64,000 nucleotides of DNA, taken from assembly GCA_009667805.1 (NCBI GenBank), contig CM019064.1:75266400-75330399 (forward strand). The letters are read 5' to 3'. This document shows positions 8,827-19,676 of this stretch, one piece after another. The notes beneath the pieces are model-generated. The model saw only the letters and a list, made by a program, of their open reading frames with translations, searched no databases and was not told the origin of the DNA. The position numbers and the translations under genes are program-made. The DNA comes from Leptobrachium leishanense. Lineage: Eukaryota > Chordata > Amphibia > Anura > Megophryidae. Every line of letters starts with the position of its first letter. Within the stretch, counting starts at the first letter, position 1.

Positions 8827-10881
8827 TCACCAGAACCAAGGTGAGGTGTCGCGTCGAATTACATTCAGAACTTTCTGAACCAACGCAAATGGAGGAAACG
8901 CATATGGGCGTCCCGGTCCCCAATCTTGAAGGAACGCATCTGTTGCTGCCGCATCTGGATCTTGGCGCCAGCTGAAGAACGTCGGTAGCTTTGCATTCAG
9001 CCGGGAAGCAAACAAATCCGTGTGGAAGGGACCCCACAGCTGAGAGAGCGTTGAGAAGACTGAAGAGTGGAGCGACCAATCTCCTGCGTCGCGCCAATGC
9101 CGTGAGTTCCAGTCCGCGACCACATTCGAGAGCCCTGGAATGAACTGTGCCGTCACATGGAGGTGATGTTGGAAACAGAAATCCCAAAGTTGGTGTGCCA
9201 TGAATGTCAACTGAACTGAGCGAGGTCCCCCTAGGCTGTTGATGTATCGCACAGCCGGGAAGTTGTCCAAGCGAAGGAGGATGGATTGATGATCGGTTCC
9301 TTTCACAAAACATCGGAGAGCAAAGAATGCTGCGAGCAATTCCAGGACGTTGATATGCAGTAATGTCTCTTCTTGAGACCAACGTCCTCCCGTCTCCAGT
9401 TGACCGCATTGAGCTCCCCAACCTAGACGACTGGCGTCCGATTCGATCGTGAGGGAATGAGTTGGAAAATGAAGAGGACTCCCGTTCCAAAGATGTAAAT
9501 CTGTAATCCACCATTGGAGATCGGTGGTTGCGTCCTCCGTGATCTCCACTATCCTGTTGTATGAAGAGCCGGACCGGAGAAAACGGGCCTTCAATCTCTG
9601 GAGGGCTCTGAAAAACAGGGGGGCTGGAAATATTGCGTGTCGTGTGGCTGACATAAGTCCTATGACTCGTGCAATTTGTCTCAGGGAAGTGGAGCGATGG
9701 CGAAGTAGTGTTCGGACTTCCTTCCGGAGGGAAAGGACCTTCGAGTTCGGGAGGCTCAGGGTCTGGAGTACCGAGTCGAGAATGAAGCCTAAAAACTCCA
9801 GTTTTTGTGACGGAACTAGGATCGATTTTTCCATGTTGATCAGAAATCCGAGATCCTGTAACAGTTGAATGGTCCATCGTAGATGTAGTTGTATGGTGGA
9901 GTGTGACTGCGACATGATGAGAATGTCGTCGAGGTAGATCACTAAGCGCACTCCTTTTGATCGTAACTGAGCTATCACTGGTTTCATGAGTTTCGTGAAA
10001 CACCAGGGGGCTGACGATAGACCGAATGGGAGACATGTGAACCTCCACATTCTGCCATTCCAGGGGAATGCGAGGAAGTCCCTGAAGTCTTCTCGAATCG
10101 GAATTGTCAAATAGGCATCTTTGAGATCCAATTTGACAAGCCAATCCCCTGCAATCAACAACTCTTTCATTGTATGAATTCCTTCCATTTTGAAATGGCG
10201 GTATACCACCCAACCATTCAACTCTTTCAGGTTGATGACTGGGCGGTATCCGCCCCCTTTCTTCGCAACTACGAAGAGGTTGCTTACAAAGCGCGGTATG
10301 GGAGTAGATGTTTCTATTGCCTCTTTCTGTAGGAGGTTTTGTACCTCCGTGTGTACTAATTCGTGAAGTGTCGAAGACAGTGATAACAGGTGTGGTGGCG
10401 ACGATTGGCATGGAGTGTCGGTGAAATCCACAGTGAACCCCTGTATCGTGTTGAGGACCCATGTGTCCTGTGTGAGTGCGTCCCAATTGTGTAGGAAATG
10501 ACGCAAGCGCCCCGCGATTGGGATCGTGGGATGTGGTATAGGAATTACCTGCTGGACGACGGAAATATCCTCTGCCTCTCGTCCCTCTAAAACCGCGTCC
10601 CTGCCAGGGTCGGGCACGTGATGGGAAAAAGGATCCCGTGAATCCTGATGCTCTGGATTTTGGAGCAGATAGTGAGGGCAAGTTCCCCGTACGGGAAGTG
10701 GCGTAAGGATTGTTTCCTCGGCGGCAGGTCGCCCTCTGTATCTGCCGGCCCTGCCAAAAACTCTAGTGGGATTGAAGACTTTCTTCATTGTGGCCTCATT
10801 CTTTTCCATGTTGTTAAAGGTGTTCGCATACGTTCCCATCTCTTTGATGAAACGGTCCCCAAATAGAACCCTGCGCCTCAC
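8827..10881 (-). CDS. DIRS element 1 reverse transcriptase / RNase H / methyltransferase-like ORF
   Basis: A 684-residue open frame. RT domain: GGGYRPVINLKELN (~209), LDLKDAYLTIP motif A (~251), CLPFGLSSAPWCF motif B (~283), YLDD motif C (316-319) and LEFLGF (~361). RNase H follows from SDASRLGWGA (~481) through LRLDNFPAVRYINSLGG and DWNSRH. The C-terminus has DLFASRLNA, DAFLQDW and YAFPPF, the segment annotated in DIRS families as a DNA N6-adenine-methyltransferase-like domain. The frame breaks near 8850: the expected VTPFWPSQAWF continuation is in another frame down to about 8580. The first ~50 residues are really gag C-terminus, reached after a gag frameshift. Confidence 0.88.
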   Translation of the reverse strand: MRRRVLFGDRFIKEMGTYANTFNNMEKNEATMKKVFNPTRVFGRAGRYRGRPAAEETILTPLPVRGTCPHYLLQNPEHQDSRDPFSHHVPDPGRDAVLEGREAEDISVVQQVIPIPHPTIPIAGRLRHFLHNWDALTQDTWVLNTIQGFTVDFTDTPCQSSPPHLLSLSSTLHELVHTEVQNLLQKEAIETSTPIPRFVSNLFVVAKKGGGYRPVINLKELNGWVVYRHFKMEGIHTMKELLIAGDWLVKLDLKDAYLTIPIREDFRDFLAFPWNGRMWRFTCLPFGLSSAPWCFTKLMKPVIAQLRSKGVRLVIYLDDILIMSQSHSTIQLHLRWTIQLLQDLGFLINMEKSILVPSQKLEFLGFILDSVLQTLSLPNSKVLSLRKEVRTLLRHRSTSLRQIARVIGLMSATRHAIFPAPLFFRALQRLKARFLRSGSSYNRIVEITEDATTDLQWWITDLHLWNGSPLHFPTHSLTIESDASRLGWGAQCGQLETGGRWSQEETLLHINVLELLAAFFALRCFVKGTDHQSILLRLDNFPAVRYINSLGGPRSVQLTFMAHQLWDFCFQHHLHVTAQFIPGLSNVVADWNSRHWRDAGDWSLHSSVFSTLSQLWGPFHTDLFASRLNAKLPTFFSWRQDPDAAATDAFLQDWGPGRPYAFPPFALVQKVLNVIRRDTSPWFW

Positions 10882-12132
10882 TACCTAGGTCTTTTGGGGC
10901 TAGAGTAGTGAATTGCGGGTCCATTTTTATCAGGATTGCTTTACGGCGTTCTGTCGCTATTGCCGCATTAGCGTTCCCGAACAAGCACATAGTGCGCTGT
11001 AACCATCCCCCGACATCCTCAGGTTCCAGGGGTTACCAGAGAGCTTAGCATCTTCCACCATCTCGAAAAGGCGTGTTAAGGGACCTGACATATCAAGGAC
11101 TTTGTCCTGAATCATGCGCAGAGCATTGTCGATGCCCTTTTTTATTGTCCAACCTTTTCCTCCCAGGAATTTTTCAAAATATTCGTCTACCACCGGGGTA
11201 AGGCAGACTTTGCCCGCGGTGGTAGGTCGGGGACACTCAGCCCTCATAGTTGCTCTGGAGGGACGGTCTAGGGGAGCCCTGAAATTTTGATCAATCCACT
11301 TGGCCACATGGGGCAGTGGATACCATTCTGTAGAGCGTGGGTGGGATATGGTTTGGGGGTGAAACAGGGGGTTACTCTGCGGGTCATAAATTATTTCACG
11401 TGGGGTGGCCCCCGGGAAAATAGGTGGTACAACATCCTCCTCCAACTGCGCATCGTAAGCGGGCGCATGTATTTCAAAAGGCTCCTCATAGTCATAAGCC
11501 TTATCCCCTTCATCCTCATCTGAAAGCGGATAAGCCGGTAACAGAGAGGTGCACGTTTTTTGTTGTTTAGGCAAACCTACCGCGTTACACGCCCCGCGGT
11601 CAAGGGCTCTTTTTTGTGCGGGGATGTGATGGGGTTCAGGCAGTTGAACGGGGATGCCAGCCCCTCTGGCGCTCAGATTGTCAGGCGCGGTCTCACTGTG
11701 AGCATGAAAGCTCTGGGGTCTGTGTAGAGCCTGAGAGCTCATGGGTCGATTGAAATGTAATTGAGGAGGATGTGAGGCTAAATTAAAGCTAGGGCCATGG
11801 GCACACATGGAGTGAGCAGGGGTAAGTGTTCCAGAGGAAACAGTAGGGCAGGGGTTAACAGGTATGGGAGGCATAAAATAATGGGGATTATATGAAGTGG
11901 ATGGTACATTACGGTCAGCCCAGGCGCGGGTGAAGGACTCCGACATACAGGTGACCGCCGACTGCATTCGGGTGATGGAAGCCTCCAGAGCCTCCAGCCT
12001 TGTCTCAGGGTTCTCCCTCTGGGAGCGCAGGGGTAAGCCATGCCGGTCAGCGAGGGTAGAGATGTGCATCATCTCACCCTCGGAGTCGGAATCGTGGTGA
12101 CCGGAGCGTGAGGTCTGCTTGGAGAGCGACAT
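10600..12132 (-). pseudogene. DIRS element 1 gag-like ORF1, frameshifted
   Basis: The first part, from ATG at 12132 to a stop at 10957, gives 391 residues. It includes a serine/acidic N-terminus (SGHHDSDSEGEMM), a coiled-coil-like stretch, IYDPQSNPLFHP, HPRSTEWYPLPHV and ECPRPTTAGKVCLTP. These motifs align with the same ORF of element 2. Homology then continues in two other frames: CLFGNANAAIATERRKAIL around 10900-11000, then MGTYANTFNNMEK and an RG-rich tail (RARPWQGRGFRGTRGRG near 10600). At least two frameshifts, near 11010 and 10880, therefore break it. In DIRS elements ORF1 is the presumed capsid/nucleic-acid-binding protein. Confidence 0.8.
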
Positions 12133-12433
12133 GTTTTAAAAGCAAGTCTTTTCAATCTGAAATGGCCGCCGCCTAAAGCCCGCGAAAACGCCGCGAGATA
12201 GGGGGCGGAGCCTAACGCATGAGGTAAAACTCAGTGATTTACAGCGCAGGCCGTGGGAGGTGTAAATACAGGATTGTAACACCCAGTTACAGATCCTAAA
12301 CCCAACGGCCAAAACGCTGACAGATTAAACAATAATAAATACATTACAAGCATATAAAATAAAGCGTCCCAGACTCCCTTAAGCGCAGGGAGGCTGGGAA
12401 AATTTTTTGTATACTTAACTGTCCGCTGAGTAG

Positions 12434-12657
12434 CAAGAAAGAGGGCTTAATGGACAGCAGGGGGAATCTTATGTTAACTCAGGACAGTCCATACTGCGTT
12501 ATGGAAGGGGGTGTTGCAGGACGTACCATGTTGGTACTATTGTTTTTCTTATCAAAGTTTATATATACATATATACTTTTCTGTCTACTTCTTGCTACTG
12601 TTTATTAAAGTAAGAAAGAGACTGCAAATAGGAGCCTCCGTGTCATGCCTTAAAATT
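12434..12657. repeat. DIRS element 1, right (5') inverted terminal repeat
   Basis: Inverted partner of the left ITR. It carries the GGAGGCTCCTATTTGC end motif (read on the - strand). It ends at AATT about 80 bp before the CLUH acceptor at 12737. Confidence 0.9.
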
Positions 12658-12737
12658 GACACAGGTGAGGCACATGAGCCTCGTTACATGCTTCTTTTTA
12701 ATCAGACCATGCGTTTTTGTTTTATGCACCCCCTCAG

Positions 12738-12891
12738 ATTCTGCTGAAGGAGTATAATTTTGACAGCCGGCATAAACCAACCTTCACAGAAGAGGACATA
12801 CTAAACATTTTCCCTGTGGTGAAGCACGTCAACCCCAAGGCATCCGATGCGTTTCATTTCTTCCAGAGTGGACAAGCTAAAGTCCAGCAAG
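12738..12891 (+). CDS. CLUH: CLUH exon ([25 protein letters not shown]...AKVQQ)
   Basis: A 154-nt exon (51 codons plus 1 nt) between ccctcag and gtaagt. It encodes [34 protein letters not shown] and QSGQAKVQQ, the start of the TPR region, and is nearly identical to human. Its acceptor region is only about 80 bp of original intron, because the DIRS element ends at 12657. Confidence 0.97.
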
Positions 12892-13171
12892 GTAAGTGTT
12901 ACATGGCACGCGTGCTCTGTTTTGCCCTCCTTCACATAGTGCTCTGCACAGACGTGTTCTGCTGCTGTAATCACGTGCTGTGTGGACACATTGTTGGTGG
13001 AACATTAAGTGATTCAGACATATTCTAGAAGCTTATTTCTCCTATAGACTTGTGATTACGCATTATTCAATCAGAAGTGACCGTACTGGCAAGTGGTGCA
13101 TGGATTGACTGAGAAACCACTGGTATTCCAATTTACAGTGAACAAAGAATACGGTCAAGTTTTGTATCTTC

Positions 13172-13558
13172 TTAACCTCCCTGGCGGTCCGATTTTGACC
13201 TTTTTTATGTGTCAGAATCGGTCCTATTTATTCTGGCCCCTAGCGGTATGAGTGTGGCTCGGGGTTAACTTTCAATACTGAAAGCGGTATCCCCGAACCA
13301 CACTCGGGCCGATACTTGCATGTCCTGCGCTCCCTCGCTGTCTTCGCAGTCACACTGCAGCCGATCGCGATGTCACACTTCCTGGTTCACCAAGAGATCC
13401 AGGCAGTGTGATGTTGCAAGCGGCTGGAGGAGACTGCGGGGATCAGCGAGGGAGCGCAGGACCTGTAAGTATCCAGCACGAGTGTGGCTCAGGGATACCG
13501 CTTTCGGCACAAAAAATTAACCCCGAGCCACACTCAGGAATACCGTCAGGGAGGTTAA
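13172..13558. mobile_element. TTAA-bounded MITE with CCTCCCTGGCGGT ends (piggyBac-like)
   Basis: Ends TTAACCTCCCTGGCGGT and ACCGTCAGGGAGGTTAA, with TTAA at both borders. The interior is palindromic (CGAGTGTGGCTC blocks, GCGCTCCCTCGCT against AGCGAGGGAGCGC). No ORF. The TTAA target suggests piggyBac transposase mobilisation. This end sequence is common in frog genomes (recalled, not searched). Confidence 0.85.
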
Positions 13559-13668
13559 GAATTATTTTTATAGACTTTTCTTTTTTTCCTTTTTGATTCT
13601 TCACAATATATTACAAAATGAGCAGCTTGATCCTGCAGTGTGATTGTGTTTTATATAATACACACACA

Positions 13669-13804
13669 CTATGGGCCCTATTCCCACCTTGGTGTAAACG
13701 TAACCAGAGCTGTTGTAACCTTATTGGCGCCATTTCTAGTCTATGGAGTTAAGTTTATACAAACACTGGCTAGTTTTTCACAAAGGTCAGAATAGGGCCC
13801 ATAG
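13669..13804. mobile_element. Short MITE with CTATGGGCCCTATTC ends
   Basis: A perfect 15-bp terminal inverted repeat, CTATGGGCCCTATTC and GAATAGGGCCCATAG, encloses about 106 bp with no ORF. Superfamily unknown; no clear TSD. The following stretch to 14152 shows nothing recognisable. Confidence 0.65.
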
Positions 13805-14152
13805 CGTGTCATACTTTGCCATGTTGTTTGAAAAAGGCTGCACCGCCCATACATTGTGTTTCTGAATAAGGAGCGGCTGGTTCTGTGGAGGAGTCAATTA
13901 CTCCGGCATTACCCCTTACATACTGCATGGTGGCCTGTGTGTGCATTATTCACTTTTTTTTCTATTTGGGAATTCTTTATGTAGACCTCGTTACAATCTA
14001 TAGACGTTAAGGCTGGAGATCACAGGAGTTGTCACAGGCTGTCATGGCTGCATTGTGTTGTGGGCAGCTCCTTGGATGCTGGCTGCTGACACATCTGCAG
14101 GTTCATGAATGGTTCATCCCTGACGGCCTCACTGCCCTTTCTTTCCTCGCAG

Positions 14153-14292
14153 GTTTCCTGAAAGAAGGATGCGAATTAATCAACGAATCCTTAAACCTGT
14201 TTAACAATGTCTACGGTGCCATACATGTGGAGATTTGTGCGTGCCTGCGTCTTCTCGCACGGCTCAATTACATCATGGGTGACTACTCTGAG
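14153..14292 (+). CDS. CLUH: CLUH exon ([21 protein letters not shown]...MGDYSE)
   Basis: A 140-nt exon (2 nt plus 46 codons), ctcgcag to gtacaa. It encodes a TPR repeat with [16 protein letters not shown], aligning with human CLUH. The residue expected as Thr in the human segment is Ile here (VEICACLRL). Confidence 0.96.
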
Positions 14293-14437
14293 GTACAAGG
14301 CGCGCCTGCTGCAAATACAAGCCAGTTCACTGCATTATACGGAATGTATCCGCTGCACAATCTTAAATGCATAAATGCTGTTTAACCCTTAGTCTTCACG
14401 AACAGAATACTGAATGACGGTTTTCACTTCTTCTTAG

Positions 14438-14518
14438 GCCTTGCTTAATCAGCAGAAGGCTGTCATAATGAGTGAGCGGATACTGAGCATAGAACATCCT
14501 AGCACCATCCACGAATAT
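14438..14518 (+). CDS. CLUH: CLUH exon ([27 protein letters not shown])
   Basis: Exactly 27 codons between cttag and gtaagt. It encodes the TPR linker [13 protein letters not shown] and EHPSTIHEY, conserved in CLUH and resembling kinesin-light-chain TPRs. Confidence 0.96.
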
Positions 14519-15363
14519 GTAAGTATATGTCTACAGCTGTTAGAGCTACAAAAAGCAATGATTCTATAGTTTACAAATTCTACTGGGGCTCCTTCATCCT
14601 GTAACGTGTGCTCTTATAGATCAACACCGGGCTTGCTGAGTATCGAGGTGCACAAGAACCACTATATTGCATATGTTGCAGATGCCTGGTTTCCTTGGGC
14701 CTGATCTCTTCTAGGTTTATTCACTCACGCAAGCCCAATCGCTACCCAACTAGCCACACACTTTGGTTTATGTTTCTAAAGCAATGGGCTGCATTGGGTT
14801 TGTGCAATTTTTCAATGAAGCATTCAGTCTTTATAATGAGCAGCAGGTCACCACGCTTTTAGCAAATCTATTAGGAATAGGCAGATTATCGGCTTTAAGA
14901 AACCAAACCTCTAATTGTGTTTAGTTTCACACGGTATAATGGGAATAAGCGCAGATGACATATTTTTCTTTGTTTCTCACATGTTGTTGGGCTGGATGCA
15001 TTTGGTGGTTGCAGCCGCCCCATTGGGGAATAGACGCGACCCCACCCCTCCTGTACTACAAATTCTCGGCTTTGCCAGTTAGCGGTGGCCGATATTCAGC
15101 AAATTTATCAATATTGGTAACAGCCTTTTATTTGCCGATTTAATGCTGGCTCACTGCAGCCACAACATCCCACAGAACGGTGGCGATTTGGGCCTTCTCC
15201 CACATCAGTCGTGCAACTCTTGCTGTAGGGCTTCCCCTGCTCACTGACGGTATTGCACAGGAGTGTGATGACAACGGAAATTGTGCTTTCCTCCCATCTG
15301 TCAGGGAATTCCCTATACAGGAGATGCAGGGGACTATTGGTCCCATTTCCTACAGTAGATTTC

Positions 15364-15475
15364 TGCAACCTTGGTCCTCCAGATCTTTTGGAACTACACT
15401 TCCCATGAGGCTCTAAAGGAGTAGCTGAACATCATGGCAGGTGTAGTTCTGAAATCTGGAGGGCCAAGGTTCCCA
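15364..15475. mobile_element. MITE, AACTACACTTCCCATGAG family
   Basis: Inverted ends AACCTTGGTCCTCCAGAT and ATCTGGAGGGCCAAGGTT. The interior has AACTACACTTCCCATGAGGC and a partial complement. It is the best-preserved of at least three copies (also about 30-150 and 42968-43092). Confidence 0.65.
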
Positions 15476-16067
15476 GCCACTTGCGTACGGGATCATGAGG
15501 GATCATAACAAAAGCTAGAGTCCAGACACATTTTTAAAAATAAAAGTTTAAATGAAATATTTTTTAATGGAATAAATGAAATTGTCATGGCACAATGTTT
15601 ACGGTTTTATTAAACCCCTTCTGTTAATGGCTGTGTGTGTGTCTCTGTTTGTGTGTGTGTGTAATTTTTTTCCACAACTTTTTTTTAAAATGTTCAGAAT
15701 ATTTGCCCTGAAAAAATGTCCATCCAGAAGATATATACATTTTTGTTTGATACATTTTGTCTCAATTTCATACTCTCTGCATACTTTCAGCAGATCATCT
15801 CTAGTAATGTTTTTTTTAATATTTTTTTGGGGGGGGTTTTCTGGCCAGCTGAAGCTTCTTGGCAAATTTTACCATATGGTCAGCGTTTTACCATATAGAC
15901 AGTAATGGTACCTGGACATACTTGAGTAGAAGGAGCAGCAGTGAATGTAGGTCACACGCAACGTAATGGTTTGGTGCAGTCAACAGATTAAACAATTTGT
16001 TTTGTTTTTGTTTTTTGTGTTTTATTTTTTTTTTACAATTTTGACCTAATGGAGATGCCATTGAAAG

Positions 16068-16218
16068 CAGGGCTGGTCCAAGACCCTGTGCTGCCTGGGC
16101 CCCCCCAAAAATAACAACAAAACATACACTGTGTAATAGCGTATCACAGAGCTCCACCAGAATAAACCTCTAATGTGTGGTGTGCTACCTGGAGCCACGT
16201 CCCCATCCGCCGGCCCTG
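16068..16218. mobile_element. Small hAT-like MITE (CAGGGCTGG...CCGGCCCTG)
   Basis: Terminal CAGGGCTGGTCCAAGAC and CCGCCGGCCCTG. The flanks ATTGAAAG and ATTTGAAG resemble an 8-bp TSD with two differences, so the insertion is probably old. No ORF. Confidence 0.55.
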
Positions 16219-16397
16219 ATTTGAAGTTGCTGTTCTTTCTTGCACTGTTACAAAACTCAATGTGCATTTCTCCATTCATAATGTTTTATTTTTTTTTATT
16301 CTGAAATTCTTTATTTTCCAGAACATTTGAGGCTTGTCCTTAACGCCCGCATAGTGTTTAATAATCTATAATTCTGTATCTCCCTCTCTGTCCTCAG

Positions 16398-16523
16398 ATA
16401 AATCTCGCGTTGTACTGTTTTGCAAACAACCAGCTTTCTATGGCTTTAAGTCTGCTGTATCGGGCTCGCTATCTCATGCTGTTGGTGTATGGAGAAGGTC
16501 ACCCAGAGATGGCTCTCTTAGAT
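16398..16523 (+). CDS. CLUH: CLUH exon ([42 protein letters not shown])
   Basis: Exactly 42 codons between cctcag and gtaagt. It encodes a full TPR helix pair with [20 protein letters not shown] and [11 protein letters not shown], very close to human CLUH. Confidence 0.97.
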
Positions 16524-17133
16524 GTAAGTACAGCTCTGCCATTCTGCACATTATCATTTGTTGTAATGCCTCCTTCACATTTTTACATGACGTGCCCCTT
16601 ACCTCTTTCCCAAGCCCATTGCTCAGACTCCCTTCAGTTCTTTCCCATCGCTCTGTAGAAGACTGAGACAACCTATCATCCCCCCCCCCCCCCCACACAC
16701 ACAGGCAGTCCTGGGTTATATAGACCTATGCAATTTTATGGAGGACTGTATCCTTGCATACAGATTTGCGTTTCAATTCCCACATCTAGTTCTTGTCTAA
16801 AGATTGGCATTTACGCTTTCTTGGTGTACAAAACATTTGCATCTTGACATATCTGAATGTTAACCCGATGTTTTCATGATCTTGTGTTTAAATGGTCACT
16901 TCCCATAGTGACCTTCAACATACTTTCTGTAATAGAATATTGCATATTTAATTGAACATGTTCTGTTGCGCGCGTGTAAGGATGTTCCTGTACTTTGTAT
17001 AGGAGCTGTTCATTTGCAGCTAGGCGCAGAACAAGCTGTGCAAAAGTCGCTCGTTGTCCACGACTAGAGCTGGTGTTCTACCCCGTAAATGGCCCAGAAG
17101 CCCTGCTGGTGAGGGATTTTTACTTTAAAGTAT

Positions 17134-17590
17134 TGTGACGTTTGGGGGCCCACAGAGCACATGCACAATGTCTTTCACAAACAAAACAGCTTTATTCACC
17201 CTTTCAGGGCAGTCAAAAAGGCAACATAAGAAGTACACGCTTGGGTTCAGCGAAATTAAAGCAAAGTCCTGATCTTCAGCACAAACAGAAATAATGATGG
17301 CTCACCAACGCTTTAAACCGTCCCAAACCTGGGGAATCCTTTCCCTAGTATGTAGAAGCCTCTCCAGCAAGGCACAGCACGTCTCCTGCTTTTGGAACAC
17401 ACACACACACAGCTTCCACTGATTACTTTCCTTTTTCCTAAAAACTCCCACAATCCTATCTGGGAGTTGCTGGCTTTAAAACTCTTCCTGGACAGGAACA
17501 TTAACCCTGTGGTTGCCCTTAAAGGGTCCACAACCCAAATAGGGGTGAAACATATTGTCCATCCAGGACCCAGCCCTGCCGACCTCTACA
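17134..17590 (-). mobile_element. Solo LTR (457 bp)
   Basis: On the - strand it begins TGTAGAGGTCGG and ends AACGTCACA, giving TG...CA ends. It is flanked by GTAT at 17130-17133 and 17591-17594. Near its end the - strand has AATAAAGCTGTTTTG followed by GT-rich sequence, a typical LTR polyadenylation region. No internal gag/pol is adjacent, so this is a solo LTR left by recombination. A Ty3/gypsy-like origin is an inference from TSD length and ends. Confidence 0.7.
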
Positions 17591-17594
17591 GTAT

Positions 17595-18951
17595 ATAAGA
17601 AAAAAATAAAATTGTACTTGCCCCTAGTCTCACGGTGCAAATGGCTTCATGATCTGCCACCTTTGGACAAATGGTTCAGTGTTTTGTGACCCCCCCCCCC
17701 TTCATGCACCTCTCTGTGCAGTCCAATGCGCTCCAGGATCAGAAACCAGCATCAGCACCGCCACTATCTGCGAGTCCCAGGTATTATGACTCACGATGCT
17801 AATGGATAACTGCTCACATGCACTTTTTCCATCCGTGACCTGCTGCTAATGGCTCTGTTGAAATAGGCATGGGCATTTAGGGCCCTATCTCCTAACCATG
17901 TCTGTAATCTGCATTATTACAGGGACTTCCACAGCAGTCTGAGGGGGACATTGGGTGATTATAATCACTTTTTACAACTCCCAGGGATTTCCCTTTTGGC
18001 AGACAGTGAGGTGTGTCCAGGAAATTACGGTTTATCTGACAACACTACTCTAATTCATGCACAGGGAAAGCTAGACGGATCAGGCCTGTAACATGTATTC
18101 TTCATATGCTGCATGTTACCTAGCCAAGGCAGGTTGTCTGGGACTCATTTTTGATTTCTTGCCTGCAGTGTATGGATTCTACATACTACAGGGTTGCATT
18201 ATTCCTGCACTGTCTATCAGCCTGAATACATTATAGGTGTTCTGCCCTCACAATGTGTCTGCGGTACAAGGCTTGGCAGACAGCTTACAAATTGTTCATG
18301 CAATCCTGCTTCTGGATTTTATTAAGTCTTTCCTTTCCTTTTATTTATCCTTATGTTTTAGATTCTTATTTACATCAATCTTTTATTGTGACACTGCAAA
18401 AGATACAGAATTATGAAAATATATTAGGCTAGGAATGCAAATCTACACAGATTAGTGACAAGCGATGCTTCCTAGCTGTGAAAATACTAGCTAAGACAAT
18501 AAAACACTATTAAACTAATATGGAACAGTATCTGAGTTGCTGAAAACATACTTTAACTTAAAAACATTGATGCTCTACTTACAGACTTATTATTTCAAGG
18601 CCTGTGTGCAAGAAATGTGGAGCTGACGCTCTGTTGCTCTCTGAACATCAAATGGATTCTGAAAAGGAAGTAGCTGCAATGTGTATTGCTTAGTAATGGC
18701 TGACAAATTAAAGCCCTAATACATTAAATGCATGGAAATCTATGATTGCCAGAACAAATAGGTGTTGGCGTTGCCAAATCAGCGAAGTCTGAGCTTCGTG
18801 TTTAAATGATCCATATTCTACCACTTGCGTTAGATTGAACAGAAAACAAAGATTTTTCTGCCCATGAATTCATCTGTTATCATTGGAAAGGCCTTGATCC
18901 TATAACTGAGCACCGGCTGGTATCGCGCGTGCAAGACAAACCCTTTTAAGG
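17595..18951 (+). other. CLUH intron, no recognised element
   Basis: About 1.35 kb of unique-looking intron with one C tract near 17691. No coding similarity, tandem array or transposon ends were found. Confidence 0.35.
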
Positions 18952-19113
18952 CTGCGTTTCCCACCTCTGGTCCTCAGGACCCACTAACTGGCCAGATTTT
19001 GCAGATCACTTTGGGGAAATACAGACTGAATCCTGCAATCACTGAGCAGCAAATCCTATCCTTTGCGCTCCTGGCCTGTTTGGGGTACTTGAGGAGAGGT
19101 TTGGGAAACCCTG
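18952..19113. mobile_element. hAT-like MITE (TTTCCCA...TTTGGGAAA family), old copy
   Basis: Same family as 22227-22408: GCGTTTCCCACCTCTGGTCC at one end and GAGGTTTGGGAAACCCTG at the other, with the shared interior AATCCTGCAATCACTGAGCA. The TSD is no longer clear. A third fragment lies near 25646-25715. Confidence 0.65.
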
Positions 19114-19418
19114 CTTTATCATAACTGCTTTTGATTGCATTTTTTGCCGTGTTGAGTCAGACACTGTATTCTGAACTTTACTGCTGCATTTTTAACATTT
19201 GTTGTTTTAATCCTTGTTACAAATGCTTGCTGTGTCAGGGTCCTCTTCTGCCAAGAAGAAAAATTGTTCTGGGCACATGTCCTCCTTGAAGACCCTTTTT
19301 TTTTTTTTTTTTTTTTTTTTTGGACACAGCTTGCGGCAAGGTTTTTATCGTGCCTCGTCCTCTCCTGCTGTCAGATGTTTCAGTTCATTAATTACCTCTT
19401 ACGGTGTTTCTCTTCAAG

Positions 19419-19540
19419 AGCAACATTGGGCTGGTGCTTCATGGAGTAATGGAGTATGACCTCTCCCTGCGATTCCTGGAGAGCGCTCTCACAATCAACA
19501 CCAAGTATCATGGATCAAAGTCTCTCAAGGTGGCTCTCAG
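19419..19540 (+). CDS. CLUH: CLUH exon ([27 protein letters not shown]...VALS)
   Basis: A 122-nt exon (40 codons plus 2 nt) from cttcaag to gtgagt. It encodes [20 protein letters not shown] and [10 protein letters not shown], a TPR repeat. A poly(T) run at 19298-19321 lies upstream of the acceptor. Confidence 0.96.
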
Positions 19541-19676
19541 GTGAGTCCTGACTACCCGTAGATAAATCCAGCTTATTCCTCAGTCATTCGTAATTCTTGG
19601 AATATTATGGAGACTAAAAGCTCGGTAGTTATGAAGATGCCCTGCCACATCTCAGACTATGTGAATCACTTCACAC

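Larger units (their letters stand above)
6958..12657 (-). mobile_element. DIRS-type retrotransposon, complete (element 1)
   Basis: Tyrosine-recombinase retrotransposon of the DIRS order, read on the - strand as ITR, gag, RT-RNase H-methyltransferase-like, tyrosine recombinase, internal complementary region, ITR. The left ITR (about 6958-7220) and right ITR (about 12434-12657) are inverted copies. A 99-bp internal region at 7603-7701 is complementary to both termini joined head to tail, which is diagnostic of DIRS and is used in the family to rebuild ends from a circular intermediate. The junction overlaps at AATT, so ends are known to within 4 bp. No TSD, as expected. gag and RT carry frameshifts but the recombinase ORF is open. 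It lies antisense to CLUH and ends about 80 bp before the next exon. Confidence 0.95.
14519..16397 (+). other. CLUH intron with two small MITEs
   Basis: Apart from the MITEs listed at 15364 and 16068, this intron shows a (GT)n run near 15625-15662 and poly(T) tracts near 15665, 15811 and 16024. No coding similarity is seen in 14519-15360 or 15476-16060. Confidence 0.4.

Noticed and set aside
8507..10681. 724-codon ORF overlapping the RT of DIRS element 1
   Set aside because: Most of it is an out-of-frame shadow. Only its two ends matter: gag C-terminus near 10600 and the continuation of the methyltransferase-like tail near 8580-8850. Both are described with the frameshifts.
17134..17590. Endogenous retrovirus
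   Set aside because: Only a solo LTR is present; no gag, pol or env remains nearby, and the TSD and end type fit a gypsy-like LTR as well or better.
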